Shown here: positions 35,847-46,229 of the stretch, one piece after another
Layout: each line of letters starts with the position of its first letter
How positions within the stretch are numbered: the first letter of the stretch is position 1
Assembly (NCBI RefSeq): GCF_002005465.1
Contig: NZ_CP014691.1
Span: 2,824,001-2,888,000, forward strand
Origin: Neoasaia chiangmaiensis
GTDB taxonomy: Bacteria > Pseudomonadota > Alphaproteobacteria > Acetobacterales > Acetobacteraceae
Length of the DNA: 64,000 bases
Direction of reading: 5' to 3'
The notes under the pieces: generated by a model
The model's database searches: none
What the model saw: the letters and a program-made list of their open reading frames with translations, nothing else
What the model was told of the DNA's origin: nothing
Position numbers and translations under genes: made by a program

Positions 35847-35847
<1 letters not shown>
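34054..35847 (+). CDS. ilvB: Acetolactate synthase large subunit
   Basis: Condenses pyruvate with pyruvate or 2-ketobutyrate, the first common step to branched-chain amino acids. It has 597 residues from the ATG (a GTG three codons earlier is possible); AGAGGGG lies upstream. The TPP base-activating Glu is in VRHEQAAVHAAEAYAR, FAD/quinone-site residues include PTALIGNDAFQEADTTGITR, and the ThDP pocket has GTMGYGLPAAVGAQVA. The first metal ligand of the ThDP motif is Glu461 (DIAGEASTLMN) where GDG/GDA is usual. It overlaps ilvN by one base. Confidence 0.96.
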
Positions 35848-37393
<1,546 letters not shown>

Positions 37394-37419
37394 AATCTTG
37401 CCGATTGAATCGGAGAATG

Positions 37420-37448
37420 AGCCCCGCACCAAGGTGTGGGGCTTTTTT
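37420..37448 (+). terminator. Rho-independent terminator of ilvBNC
   Basis: AGCCCCGCACC-AA-GGTGTGGGGCT, an 11-bp stem with one G-U pair and a 2-base apex, followed directly by six T. It is 27 bases after the ilvC stop. Confidence 0.93.
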
Positions 37449-37499
37449 ATGCCGGGCGCCTCTCGGTCAAAGAGGTTCGTTCGACACTTGCGATCGTCG

Positions 37500-37952
37500 T
37501 CAGGCGGCTGATTTGCTTCGGCGTCGTCTGGCCGATGGTTGATCGTCGGATTTGAGCAGCGACTCAAGGCTGCCGATACGCCGCTTGAGGGATGCGATAA
37601 GCTGGCGCCGTTTGCCGTCAGCATATTCCTGTGCTTCTTCCCGGGTGAAGAAGCAGTCCTTGCCCAGACGAAAGGCGTGGCTGCCGTCCTCCGGCGTGAA
37701 CCAGCCATCGTCGCGCGCGGTGCCGCGCACGGCCTGCACGTTGCGACGCAGCGCATGCTTTGTCAGCCAGACCTCCTGCACCTTGTTGGCGTCATCGAGA
37801 TTGAGGCGGCGAATGGCTCCGGAACTGGTTTTCTCCGCCCAGAGAGCCGGCGCAATGTCTGCGGTGGAACGGCTCCTTTTTTCCTCAAGGCGCGGGGATC
37901 GCCGGGTTGCACCTGTTGCGGGCGAAATGGTCAGGGGAATCGAACGTGTCAT
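37500..37952 (-). CDS. Hypothetical basic 150-residue protein
   Basis: Not recognised. N-terminal third Arg/Ser-rich (TGATRRSPRLEEKRSRS). The middle has RRNVQAVRGTARDDGWFTPEDGSHAFRLGKDCFFTREEAQEYADGK (abridged here to a Trp/Phe-containing globular patch). The C-terminus is a basic coiled-coil-like helix (KRRQLIASLKRRIGSLESLL) ending ARRRRSKSAA. No signal peptide. The charge pattern would suit nucleic acid binding. It converges on the ilvBNC terminator. Confidence 0.65.
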   Translation of the reverse strand: MTRSIPLTISPATGATRRSPRLEEKRSRSTADIAPALWAEKTSSGAIRRLNLDDANKVQEVWLTKHALRRNVQAVRGTARDDGWFTPEDGSHAFRLGKDCFFTREEAQEYADGKRRQLIASLKRRIGSLESLLKSDDQPSARRRRSKSAA

Positions 37953-38212
37953 GGATATTCTCTGGAAATAATTGGCTTTTCATGGCGCCGAAGCCGGACT
38001 GTTGACTGGCGATGGGGCGGCGCTTGTCAGGCAGGGGACGATCAGCCACCACGGCGAGGCATCGCTGGTGCTTTCGTCGTCATTGCCTGCCCGGGCTTAC
38101 CTCGGGATGGATATGCTGCGACACGACGGCGACACAGGACATGATGAGGGCATCGCGACGGTCGTCGGATACGAAGCAGTGTGGGCGGACCGACATGTCA
38201 TCCGGGGTTGTC

Positions 38213-39316
38213 TCACTCGCTTTGGGGATAGGTGGCGATCAGCGCGGTCTGTCGACGCCATTGCCACAGCATGTTCATGGTGCCGGCGCCGCGATGGCCG
38301 CGTTTCTTCATCAGGTCGCCGATGCGGAACGCGCGTCCGTAGAAGTCGAACTGGATGCGGTAGATATCCAGCAGGTTCTTTTCGGGCGACCACATATGGA
38401 TGGGTTCGGAACCGATGCCATTGACCTCGATGATCTGAAAATCCTGACCGGCCCGCAGGCTGTCGATTGATCTGAAGCGGAGATCGATCCGCCCATGATG
38501 AAAATCCGGGTAGGACTGGGCAATCCTGTCGATGCGCTCACTCAACTGGCGGGAGACGAGGGACGTAGCATCCCGAAATTGCGATCCCTTGGAGTGATTG
38601 CCGGTGAAAACGAGACGAACGCGCTCTCCCTGCTTCGGAATCGTATCAAGGCGTCCTGTCAGTCTCGGGAGATAAATGTGCGGGACTTTGCCGGCGCGCG
38701 GATGCGCCAGCACGAGATCGCGTAACGTTCTCACGCCATCTCCCGTCACTTCCGGGGGCGACTTGAAAGTCATCGACAGGATGCGGCCATGCTGTTCGGT
38801 CGGCTGGCGCGAGTAGAAGATGCCGGCCTCGTTCTCGTAGGGGATGAACGCCTGCAGCATGACGAGCGTGTCATCAGCGTATTGGCGCAGCGTATCCCGT
38901 AACTGTTCCCGGCTGGAGACAAGGCGCACACCGGCCCCCTTGCAGCCGATATCGGGCTTCAGCACGACCGGAAAAGAGAAACCGGCCGCGCTCATTTCCT
39001 TAAGTGCCGTTTCGAAGGCTGCGGGGCCTGTCGGGAAGGTGCGCCAGGGCGCGACATGACGCGTGGCGTCTGGGCCGCCCTGCGCCAGGATTTCGCTCTT
39101 GCTCTCGTTGCAGAGGCCGCCGCTCGGGATATGAGGGTTGGCGAGCGTCGCCACGGCGAAGTCGCGATAACGCAGACCAGACAATATCCAGAAGATAACC
39201 AGAGGGCCATAGATGACCCATCCTGGAAGAAATTCCGAAGGCGACAGCACGCGTTCCATACGCGCATCCTTGTCCGACACCGAAATTCGACCTGCGTTTC
39301 GAAGCGCGTCACTCAT
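38213..39316 (-). CDS. Membrane-anchored ATP-grasp protein
   Basis: 367 residues. A single hydrophobic segment near residues 32-48 (GWVIYGPLVIFWILSGL) precedes an ATP-grasp domain. The ATP-binding Lys is in FPVVLKPDIGCKGAGVRLVS (Lys120), with a hinge in DTLVMLQAFIPYENEAGIFY and metal ligands near FQIIEVNGIGSEP. ATP-grasp enzymes join a carboxylate to an amine or thiol through an acyl phosphate; the substrates are unknown here. It begins 27 bases after the peroxiredoxin-like gene and is probably co-transcribed with it. A shorter start at 39259 would still include the membrane segment. Confidence 0.78.
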   Translation of the reverse strand: MSDALRNAGRISVSDKDARMERVLSPSEFLPGWVIYGPLVIFWILSGLRYRDFAVATLANPHIPSGGLCNESKSEILAQGGPDATRHVAPWRTFPTGPAAFETALKEMSAAGFSFPVVLKPDIGCKGAGVRLVSSREQLRDTLRQYADDTLVMLQAFIPYENEAGIFYSRQPTEQHGRILSMTFKSPPEVTGDGVRTLRDLVLAHPRAGKVPHIYLPRLTGRLDTIPKQGERVRLVFTGNHSKGSQFRDATSLVSRQLSERIDRIAQSYPDFHHGRIDLRFRSIDSLRAGQDFQIIEVNGIGSEPIHMWSPEKNLLDIYRIQFDFYGRAFRIGDLMKKRGHRGAGTMNMLWQWRRQTALIATYPQSE

Positions 39317-39343
39317 GACGGATGGCCGGCAGTCGTCTCGTGG

Positions 39344-39838
39344 TCATGCAGCATAGGGCAGTTCACGGTCTCGAAGCAGAAAAGGTGCATCGAAAGACGC
39401 CAGCGTTCGAAGGACAGTGGTGAAATCCTGTTGCGTGCCCGGAAGGAACGACAAGGTGCGCCGTATATGGCCGCTGGGTGCGATCAGATAGGCTGCATGT
39501 TCCTCGATCGGTGGCTCTGCGGGGCCCAGTTCCATCTGCGGACCGGCCCAGATTTTTTCGATCTTCCGCTGTGGATCGGCGACGACATGCAGGCCGCCGA
39601 ATTCCGCGCCAGCGGTGACGTGGCCCTGCGGAACCGTGTGGGGTGCGCACAAGCCCAGCAGACGAACCGCGTTGCCGTCGACGGACGCAATGCCGCAGCG
39701 CAGGCTGGCTGGTGTGAAATCCGCAGGGCGGGTCAGGACAACGCTCCATTTCTCCCGCCGCCATGCGTGGAAAGTCGTCGCGCGCCCTGCGATGACGAGG
39801 GGAAACTCGGGTGCGCGCCAGCCGGGGAACAGTCCCAT
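39344..39838 (-). CDS. Peroxiredoxin-like protein lacking the peroxidatic cysteine
   Basis: 164 residues. The fold follows 1-Cys (Prx6-type) peroxiredoxins: MGLFPGWRAPEFPLVIAGRA, EKWSVVLTRPADFTPAS at 29-45, AAYLIAPSGHIRRTLSFLPG and DFTTVLRTLASFDA. The peroxidatic Cys normally in PADFTPVCTTE is Ser45 here; Cys48 is three residues on. A GGAGAGG ribosome-binding site supports the ATG at 39838. It precedes the ATP-grasp gene. It is either a redox-inactive paralogue or one with a shifted Cys. Confidence 0.75.
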   Translation of the reverse strand: MGLFPGWRAPEFPLVIAGRATTFHAWRREKWSVVLTRPADFTPASLRCGIASVDGNAVRLLGLCAPHTVPQGHVTAGAEFGGLHVVADPQRKIEKIWAGPQMELGPAEPPIEEHAAYLIAPSGHIRRTLSFLPGTQQDFTTVLRTLASFDAPFLLRDRELPYAA

Positions 39839-40007
39839 TGTAACCTCTCCATCAAGCGCTACCGCGCGGCAAAAGACAGGCCGCAATCGGCGATGGATTG
39901 GATAAAACAGAACCTAATCGTGTTTGTAAAGAAAAAACGCCAAAACGGTGAGTTAACCAATAAAAACACTTCAAAAAACAGTTAAATGGCAACGATGTAT
40001 GGAAGCA

Positions 40008-40655
40008 TCAGCGCAGGCGACGCGACACCCCTGTGCCGATTGCCTGGATAGCGCCGACGAGAAGGATAAGGACGCCGACCACGCTGAGCATGACCGTGGT
40101 GTTGAAGCGTTGATAGCCATAACGAATGGCGAGATCGCCCAATCCGCCGGCGCCAATCGTGCCGGCCATGGCCGATGCGCCAACCAGGGTCACCAATGTC
40201 ACCGTCAGTCCGGCGACGAGGCCGGGCAGTGCCTCGGGGATCAGGACATGGCGCACGACCATCCAGCGCGAACCGCCCATGGCGCGGACAGCATCGACGA
40301 GCCCGGCATCGACCTCTCGTAGCGATACTTCGGCAATCCGCGCGAAGTAGGGCACAGCAGCGATGGAGAGCGGCACGATGGCCGCCGTCGTGCCAAGGGA
40401 CGTCCCGACGAGCAGCCGCGTGACGGGAATCAGCAGCACGAGGAGAATGATGAAGGGGATGGCGCGCACCACGTCGATCAGGAAACCAAGGAATTTGGCG
40501 ATCCACGGTGCGTGAACAAGACCGCCGCGGCCCGTCGCGATCATCAGCAGGGCCAGCGGCAAGCCGCCGATCACGGCGATGGCCCCGGATGCCAGAACCA
40601 TTTCCAGCGTCTCGAAAAGGGCGTGAAGGACGAGTTCAGCGATCAGCCGGGACAT
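40008..40655 (-). CDS. metI: Methionine ABC transporter permease
   Basis: 215 residues, five or six membrane segments. The EAA loop region GSRWMVVRHVLIPEALPGLVAG, the ISDxxG-like GAGGLGDLAIRYGYQRFN, and VRAIPFIILLVLLIPVTRLL are typical of MetI. It imports D- and L-methionine with MetN and MetQ. It overlaps metN by 20 bases. No obvious terminator follows; the AT-rich gap to the Prx-like gene start (39839-40007) holds no gene. Confidence 0.93.
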   Translation of the reverse strand: MSRLIAELVLHALFETLEMVLASGAIAVIGGLPLALLMIATGRGGLVHAPWIAKFLGFLIDVVRAIPFIILLVLLIPVTRLLVGTSLGTTAAIVPLSIAAVPYFARIAEVSLREVDAGLVDAVRAMGGSRWMVVRHVLIPEALPGLVAGLTVTLVTLVGASAMAGTIGAGGLGDLAIRYGYQRFNTTVMLSVVGVLILLVGAIQAIGTGVSRRLR

Positions 40656-41667
40656 GACCGAGCGTCTCCATTGTTTGGCTGATTTCCCGCAGGAAGGTGA
40701 AAGCGTCCGGCGGCACGTTGCCTGAAAGCCGCAGGATCATGTCGGCTGTCGACGCCCCCGCCAGATCGACGACACCGCCCTGGACAATCGTCGCCTCGAC
40801 GCTGAAGCGGCTGCCAAGCGTTGAAAGGAGCGGCAAATCGGTGTTGTCGGGACCGATCGTCAGACGAACGACGGGCGCTGAACCGGGGGAGGGTTCCGCT
40901 TGCAGGCGTTGTTGCCACGCCGGCGGCAATTGTGGCCGGATGTCCGCAAGGAGTGTGGCGATCTGCCGGTTCTCGACGCCATCGCGCACGAGGTCCGCAA
41001 TACTGCCATCTTCCACGAGGCGACCGTGATCCAGCACCAGTATCCGCCGTGCGAAACGTCGGACGACGTCCATTTCATGCGTGATGAGGACGATGGTCAG
41101 GCCAAGCCGGCGGTTGATGTCCGTCAGGAGTTCGAGGATGGCGGTGGTGGTGGCGGGGTCCAGCGCCGAGGTTGCTTCATCGCAGAGCAACAGGGCGGGC
41201 CCTGCCGCAAGCGCGCGTGCGATGCCGACACGTTGCTTCTGGCCGCCGGAAAGCTGCGATGGTCGTTTCCCGGCCTGTCCCGACAGGCCGACCAGTTCGA
41301 TCAGTTCCGCTACACGCTGTGCCTGCGTTTTTCGCGGCGTGCCGGCGATTTGCAGGGGCAGGGCGATGTTGCCGGCGACCGTGCGTGATTCCAGCAGGTT
41401 GAAATGCTGGAAGACCAGACCGATCCTGCGCCGCGCCGCAATCAGCTCGCGTTCGCCAAGTGATGTCAGGTCCGCCCCATCAAGGAGGATGCGTCCTTCC
41501 TGCGGCCGTTCGAGCGCGCAGAGGCAACGCAGGAGCGTGGATTTTCCCGCTCCCGAGCGTCCGATAACGCCGACGATCTCGCCTCTCTCGATGTCGAAGC
41601 TGACATCGTCCAGTGCTGTTCGGCCGTGAAAGCGATGGCTGATGTGCTCGACGTGCAGAAGACTCAT
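40636..41667 (-). CDS. metN: Methionine ABC transporter ATP-binding protein
   Basis: 343 residues. Walker A GRSGAGKST is at 36-44, signature LSGGQKQRVGIARAL, Walker B ALLLCDEATSALDP and switch His in LITHEMDVVR. The C-terminal NIL (ACT-like) domain, from about residue 260, binds cytosolic methionine and gives transinhibition. The ATG at 41667 overlaps the metQ stop (ATGA). A longer open frame upstream is a shadow of metQ. Confidence 0.95.
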   Translation of the reverse strand: MSLLHVEHISHRFHGRTALDDVSFDIERGEIVGVIGRSGAGKSTLLRCLCALERPQEGRILLDGADLTSLGERELIAARRRIGLVFQHFNLLESRTVAGNIALPLQIAGTPRKTQAQRVAELIELVGLSGQAGKRPSQLSGGQKQRVGIARALAAGPALLLCDEATSALDPATTTAILELLTDINRRLGLTIVLITHEMDVVRRFARRILVLDHGRLVEDGSIADLVRDGVENRQIATLLADIRPQLPPAWQQRLQAEPSPGSAPVVRLTIGPDNTDLPLLSTLGSRFSVEATIVQGGVVDLAGASTADMILRLSGNVPPDAFTFLREISQTMETLGHVPADR

Positions 41668-42488
41668 GACCAGGCGGGGACAATGGCGCCGTGATAAACG
41701 TCGATCAGCGCCTGACGCACATTGGGCTGATGGAAGGCATTGACGAGTGTCGCGACCCACGGCGCATGGGTGTCCTCGTCGTTGACGGCGATGAAGCAGA
41801 CATAGGGATTGTTCTGTAGCGTCTCCTGTCCGATGCGCTGCCTGTCGATATCGATGCCGGCCTTACGCGCCCAGTCGGTGTTGACGATCGCCGCATCCAG
41901 ATCCGGCAGCGCGCGCCCGACCACGCCGGCATCGAGTTCGCGTATCGTCACGTTATGCGGATTGTCCGTGATATCGAGTGCCGTGGGCAACAGTCCCGCG
42001 CTGTCGGATAGTTTCAGCACGCCGAGACCTTGCAGCAGTTTCAGGGCTCGTCCCTCGTTGCTGGGATCGTTCGGCACGCCGATCACGGCGTTGTTCGGTA
42101 GCGCGGCAAGGGATTTCCAGCGCTGCGAATAAAGGCCGATCGGTGCGAAATAGGTATTGCCCACAGGCGTGATGTGGAAACCATGCGCGGCGCTCTGGGC
42201 CTGAAGGAATGGGCCGTGCTGGAAGGCGTTGACGTCGAGTTCATGTTCCGCCAGCGCCTCGTCCGGCGCGTTGTAGTCCGAAAAGGTGATGATCCTGAGG
42301 GTCAGGCCTTCTTTGGCAGCGTTTGCTGCGGCGATGCGCCAGACGTCCTCGTCCTCCCCCGACATGATGCCGACACGCAGCACCTTGTCCGCATGATCTG
42401 CGCTTCTGGCACGGGTTATCGTGGCAAGGGACGCGCTGCCGAGCAGACTGAGCGTCAAACGGCGGGACAGGAGCGGGAGCACAGACAT
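41664..42488 (-). CDS. metQ: Methionine ABC transporter substrate-binding protein
   Basis: 274 residues of the NlpA family. The signal region (LTLSLLGSASLATITRARSA) lacks a lipobox cysteine, so it may be soluble in the periplasm and not lipid anchored. The mature part has KVLRVGIMSGEDEDVWRIAA, ELDVNAFQHGPFLQAQ and IGVPNDPSNEGRALKLLQ, the methionine-binding signature. The order metQ-metN-metI is unusual compared with the E. coli order metN-metI-metQ. The operon promoter must lie in 42489-42794. Confidence 0.92.
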   Translation of the reverse strand: MSVLPLLSRRLTLSLLGSASLATITRARSADHADKVLRVGIMSGEDEDVWRIAAANAAKEGLTLRIITFSDYNAPDEALAEHELDVNAFQHGPFLQAQSAAHGFHITPVGNTYFAPIGLYSQRWKSLAALPNNAVIGVPNDPSNEGRALKLLQGLGVLKLSDSAGLLPTALDITDNPHNVTIRELDAGVVGRALPDLDAAIVNTDWARKAGIDIDRQRIGQETLQNNPYVCFIAVNDEDTHAPWVATLVNAFHQPNVRQALIDVYHGAIVPAWS

Positions 42489-42794
42489 GATGACGAAACT
42501 CGATATGGGAGATGGCAAGAAACAAGGAAGACAATAAAAACGAACTAAATGAGTGGATCTATGTATTGTCACGAACAAAAAGACGCAACCATAATGTTTT
42601 TTTGTTGACACCATCGGATAGAGGCGTGAAAAGGCTCCGCTGAAACGGTGGAACTGGAAGCATGCCAAGGCAACGTTCGTGTAGATGGCGGCTGGATCGC
42701 CGCTATAGGCCGGTCGACCCGGCTTCATATATCGCCCAAGGATAGGCCGCTTACGCATGTGCCTATGTGCCCGGGCATTCGCAGGCTCAAGGTT
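42489..42794. other. Upstream region of the metQNI operon
   Basis: 306 bases without a convincing gene, with an AT-rich core at about 42520-42610. I looked on the minus strand for SAM-I/SAM-II riboswitch elements and S-box-like stems and saw none that I could support. The promoter of metQNI should be here. Confidence 0.4.
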
Positions 42795-43004
42795 TCAAGG
42801 CCACATCAAATGTTGAGTTCGACAATCATTGAAATCGACGGCGTTTTTCTGGGCGCGGCGATCCTGCTTGGACAGCAGGGTGCGCGTCGCTTCTATGCCA
42901 CGCATGCGAGCGTAAAAATCCTTCATGACGTCGTCCTGCCGGATCTCGGGTCGCTGCGCCGTAAAGTGATCAGCCAGTTCCGTTCGCAGGGTGGCTGGAG
43001 ACAC
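42795..43004 (-). CDS. Possible small protein of 69 residues
   Basis: Not recognised. Reads MSPATLRTELADHFTAQRPE then DDVMKDFYARMRGIEATRTL, hydrophilic and mostly helical with many charged residues, ending in QHLMWP. It starts at a GTG (43004) with only a weak ribosome-binding site (TTCAGG). It is preferred over the opposite-strand frame because its amino acid composition is protein-like. Could be spurious. Confidence 0.4.
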   Translation of the reverse strand: MSPATLRTELADHFTAQRPEIRQDDVMKDFYARMRGIEATRTLLSKQDRRAQKNAVDFNDCRTQHLMWP

Positions 43005-43135
43005 GCCTGAACTTTCTTTCCAGATTGAGCGATGTGGCGATTGCCGGCCCCGCGATCATTGGCGAGAGTGCCTGCGGGCGGCGCCTGTCATCCTTTTGAA
43101 TTGTCGGATTGGTCCTGAGTTCATACTGTGGCGGT

Positions 43136-44362
43136 ATGGATTTTAGCCGGACGTTCCGCTCACTGCGCAACCGCAATTATCGTATCTGGGCAGCGGGCGC
43201 GGCGGTATCGAATATCGGGACATGGATGCAGCGCACTGCGCAGGACTGGCTGGTCCTCACGGAACTTACCCATCATAACGCGGCTGCCGTGGGTGTCGTC
43301 ATGGGGTTGCAATCAGCGCCCCAGCTTCTGCTGTTGCCATGGACGGGATATGCCGCCGACCGCCTCGATCGGCGCAAACTCCTGCTGATAACGCAGGCGG
43401 TCATGGGCGTATTGGCGCTCGCTCTTGGGCTTCTGGTCGTTGGTGGTGTGGCGCGGCTCTGGCAGGTTGACGTCTTCGCGTTCGTTTTCGGATGCGCGAA
43501 TGCATTCGATGCGCCGGCGCGTCACAGCTTCGTCTCCGAATTGGCTGGAGAGGCGGATCTGCTCAATGCGGTCGCGCTGAATTCCACATCGTTCAATGCC
43601 GGGCGGATGATCGGTCCTGCCGTTGCCGGGCTGTGCATCGGGGTGCTCGGTTCCGGCTGGGCGTTCGTTCTGAACGGATTGTCCTTCCTCGGCGTGTTGA
43701 TCTCGCTTCTGTTCCTGCGGGTCGCGGATCTCCATCGCAATGCGCGTGCAAAACCTGCACGCGGTGGGTTTATCGAAGGTGCCCGCTATGTCTGGCGGCG
43801 GCCGGATCTGCGCGCGATCGTGGTGATTCTGGCGCTGATCGGCACGTTCGGCCTGAATTTCCCGATCTTCATTTCCACCATGGCGGTTGGCGTGTTCCAT
43901 GTGGGCGCGGGCCGATACGGTTTGCTGACGACGCTCATGGCCGTCGGCACGCTGGCTGGTGCGTTGGCGGCGGCCAGTCAGGAGCGCGCGGATTTTCGGT
44001 CGCTCCTGACGGGAGCGGGTGCGTTCGCCCTCGGTTGCGCACTGGCGGCGTTGGCGCCCGATTATGCGGTGTTCGGCGCGATGCTGATGCTCGTCGGCGT
44101 AGCGACGTTGATGCTGACGACGACCACCAATACCCTGATGCAACTCACGAGCGAACCCGAGATGCGCGGCCGCGTGATGGCGATCCGTCTGGCCGTGGCG
44201 CTCGGTGGTACGCCGGTCGGCGCGCCGATGGTGGGGTGGGTCGCCAATCATTTCGGGCCGCGCTGGGCGCTGGGCGTCGCGGCGCTTTCGGGTCTGGCGG
44301 CGGCACTTGTCGCCGCGCGCTATCTGGCCTTCCGAAGGAATCAGGTTTCCGGCGTTTCCTGA
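43136..44362 (+). CDS. MFS transporter, EntS-like exporter family
   Basis: 408 residues from the ATG at 43136, with 12 predicted membrane segments. The N-terminus DFSRTFRSLRNRNYRIWAAG and WMQRTAQDWLVLTEL, the loop GYAADRLDRRKLLLITQ and FDAPARHSFVSELAG are typical of the MFS_3/EntS family, which exports siderophores or drugs. Substrate unknown. Its last 22 bases overlap the convergent acetyltransferase gene. Confidence 0.87.
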   Translation: MDFSRTFRSLRNRNYRIWAAGAAVSNIGTWMQRTAQDWLVLTELTHHNAAAVGVVMGLQSAPQLLLLPWTGYAADRLDRRKLLLITQAVMGVLALALGLLVVGGVARLWQVDVFAFVFGCANAFDAPARHSFVSELAGEADLLNAVALNSTSFNAGRMIGPAVAGLCIGVLGSGWAFVLNGLSFLGVLISLLFLRVADLHRNARAKPARGGFIEGARYVWRRPDLRAIVVILALIGTFGLNFPIFISTMAVGVFHVGAGRYGLLTTLMAVGTLAGALAAASQERADFRSLLTGAGAFALGCALAALAPDYAVFGAMLMLVGVATLMLTTTTNTLMQLTSEPEMRGRVMAIRLAVALGGTPVGAPMVGWVANHFGPRWALGVAALSGLAAALVAARYLAFRRNQVSGVS

Positions 44363-44943
44363 GGCGCGCCCAGGGCGAGCAGCGGCTCGATATTCTCGGA
44401 CATCAGGAGCGGGATCGCCGTGCGGATGCGTTCCTCCGGCCAGTCCCACCATGCGAGGTCCAGCAAGCGCGCGATGGTGGCGTCATCGAAGCGCCTGCGC
44501 ACCAGTCGCGCGGGATTGCCCGCCATGATGGCATATGGCGGAACGGTGCCGCGCACGACGGCACCGGCGCCGATCACCGCGCCGGAACCGATATGCGTGC
44601 CGGGCAGGATCTTGCTGCCGATGCCGAACCATACGTCGTGCCCGATCACCACGTCGCCGCGCCCTTCGTGATCTTCATAGCCATGGGGCGCACTGTCCCA
44701 GAATTCACCCAGGACGCCGAAAGGATAGGTCGTTGCCAGATCCATGCGATGATTGCCGAGGATGATGGTGACATCCGATCCGATCGAGCAGAAATTGCCG
44801 ATGGAGAGTCCGGCCATCTCGGGTTCGAGAATGCTGGGATGCCCATAGGTATAAGGGCCGATGGACCAGCCCCACCGCTCGATGTCCGCAGCGAGTTGAT
44901 AACGCGTCAGCGCGGGAAAGACCTTTTTCGGATGGCGCGCCAC
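44341..44943 (-). CDS. CatB-related left-handed beta-helix O-acetyltransferase
   Basis: 200 residues with hexapeptide repeats (LSIGNFCSIGSDVTIILGNH, GRGDVVIGHDVWFGIGSKIL, PGTHIGSGAVIGAGAVVRG) and the catalytic His in ILGNHRMD. PPYAIMAGNPARLVRRRF is the xenobiotic acetyltransferase (CatB/Vat) ending. It transfers acetyl from acetyl-CoA to a hydroxyl; drug resistance cannot be inferred from fold alone. Convergent with the MFS gene. Confidence 0.86.
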   Translation of the reverse strand: MARHPKKVFPALTRYQLAADIERWGWSIGPYTYGHPSILEPEMAGLSIGNFCSIGSDVTIILGNHRMDLATTYPFGVLGEFWDSAPHGYEDHEGRGDVVIGHDVWFGIGSKILPGTHIGSGAVIGAGAVVRGTVPPYAIMAGNPARLVRRRFDDATIARLLDLAWWDWPEERIRTAIPLLMSENIEPLLALGAPQETPET

Positions 44944-44985
44944 GGAGCCTCCTGAAGTTCACGCAGGGAGAAATGCGGATTCAGC

Positions 44986-45198
44986 TTATCCGGCGCGCCG
45001 TGCATATGCCAGTACGGCGACGCGCAAGGCCGAGGCGAGGGGCCGCTCCGGCGGACGCCGGGCGTCGATTTCGCCGATCAGCGAGGCCAGTGAGCGCAAA
45101 CCGGCCATTTCCTCCAGCACTGCCCAGAATTCAGGCTCCAGTGCGATGCTGGTGCGATGGCCGCTCAGCGAGACGCTGCGTTTGACCAGATCGCTCAC
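44986..45198 (-). CDS. Ribbon-helix-helix domain protein
   Basis: 70 residues starting at a GTG that overlaps the queG stop (GTGA). [30 protein letters not shown] and [10 protein letters not shown], then [12 protein letters not shown], match the RHH_4 family common in alphaproteobacteria, a probable small DNA-binding dimer. Its place as last gene of queA-tgt-queG is unexplained; it may regulate the operon. Confidence 0.8.
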   Translation of the reverse strand: MSDLVKRSVSLSGHRTSIALEPEFWAVLEEMAGLRSLASLIGEIDARRPPERPLASALRVAVLAYARRAG

Positions 45199-46229
45199 GA
45201 GAGGCGTTCGACCGCCCAGCGTGCGGCCTCCGCCACGACGGCGTCGTCGTTCTGCGTGCGTGTTCGCGCATGATCGGCAAGCGATGCGTCGCCGGAATTG
45301 CCGATGGCGATCAGGACATTGCGCACGAAGCGGTTTCGCCCGATGCGCTTGATGGGCGAGCCGGAAAACAGCGTGCGGAATGCGGCATCGTCGAGCGCCA
45401 CCAGTTCGGCGAGGCGTGGCGCGACGAGTTCGGATCGGGCGGCGAGCTTGGCTTCGTGTCCGGCCTGGGCGAAGCGGTTCCAGGGACAGACGGCCAGACA
45501 ATCGTCACAGCCATAGATATGGTTGCCGATCAGCGGCCGGAATTCATGCGGAATGGGACCCGCGTGTTCGATGGTCAGATAGGAGATGCAGCGTCGGGCA
45601 TCCATCCTGTAGGGCGCTGGAAAAGCGTTGGTGGGGCAGGCGACCAGGCATCGCGTGCAGGAGCCGCAGGCACCGGCCCGCGGTGCGGAGGGCTGGAGAT
45701 CGAGCGTCGTGAAGATCTCGCCCAGCAGCAGCCAGGAACCATGGTCGCGCGAGACGACATTCGTATGCTTGCCCTGCCAGCCGAGTTGGGCGGCTTCGGC
45801 CAGCGGCTTTTCCGAGACCGGTGCGGTATCGACGAACACCTTGACCTGCGTGTCCGTGCCTTGCTTCACGACGAACTGAGCGACGTGCTTGAGCATGCCC
45901 TTGATGATGTCATGATAATCGCGGTTGCGGGCATAAACCGAGATATTGCCGCGATCGGCCATGGCGAGCGTCGCCAGAGGGTCGGTTTCGGGCGCGTATG
46001 AGAGGCCAAGCGAGATGACGCTTCGGACGTCCGGCCAAAGGGCTTTCGGATCGCCGCGCTGATCCAGCCGCTGTTCCATCCAGCCCATGGTGCCGTGCCA
46101 GCCGTTGGCGACGAATTCATGCAGGCGCGCGCGCGCCTCGTCCGGCAACTCGGCACGGCAGAAGCCGACGGCGTCGAAGCCCAGCCGCCGCGCATATTCG
46201 GCGATGCGGTCCTCGACGCTCTTTTTCAC
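45195..46229 (-). CDS. queG: Epoxyqueuosine reductase
   Basis: Reduces epoxyqueuosine to queuosine in tRNA using cobalamin and two 4Fe-4S clusters. It has 344 residues. Cluster motifs [16 protein letters not shown] and [13 protein letters not shown] are ferredoxin-like. [18 protein letters not shown] is the family active-site region. It starts at GTG 46229, overlapping the tgt stop by four bases, which fixes the start; similarity begins at [19 protein letters not shown]. Confidence 0.94.
   Translation of the reverse strand: MKKSVEDRIAEYARRLGFDAVGFCRAELPDEARARLHEFVANGWHGTMGWMEQRLDQRGDPKALWPDVRSVISLGLSYAPETDPLATLAMADRGNISVYARNRDYHDIIKGMLKHVAQFVVKQGTDTQVKVFVDTAPVSEKPLAEAAQLGWQGKHTNVVSRDHGSWLLLGEIFTTLDLQPSAPRAGACGSCTRCLVACPTNAFPAPYRMDARRCISYLTIEHAGPIPHEFRPLIGNHIYGCDDCLAVCPWNRFAQAGHEAKLAARSELVAPRLAELVALDDAAFRTLFSGSPIKRIGRNRFVRNVLIAIGNSGDASLADHARTRTQNDDAVVAEAARWAVERLS

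Noticed and set aside
42489-42794. SAM riboswitch before metQNI
   Set aside because: No conserved SAM-I or SAM-II stems could be traced on the minus strand; would need Infernal to decide.
42648-43010. 120-codon plus-strand frame
   Set aside because: It covers the metQ promoter region and the more protein-like small minus-strand frame; no ribosome-binding site.
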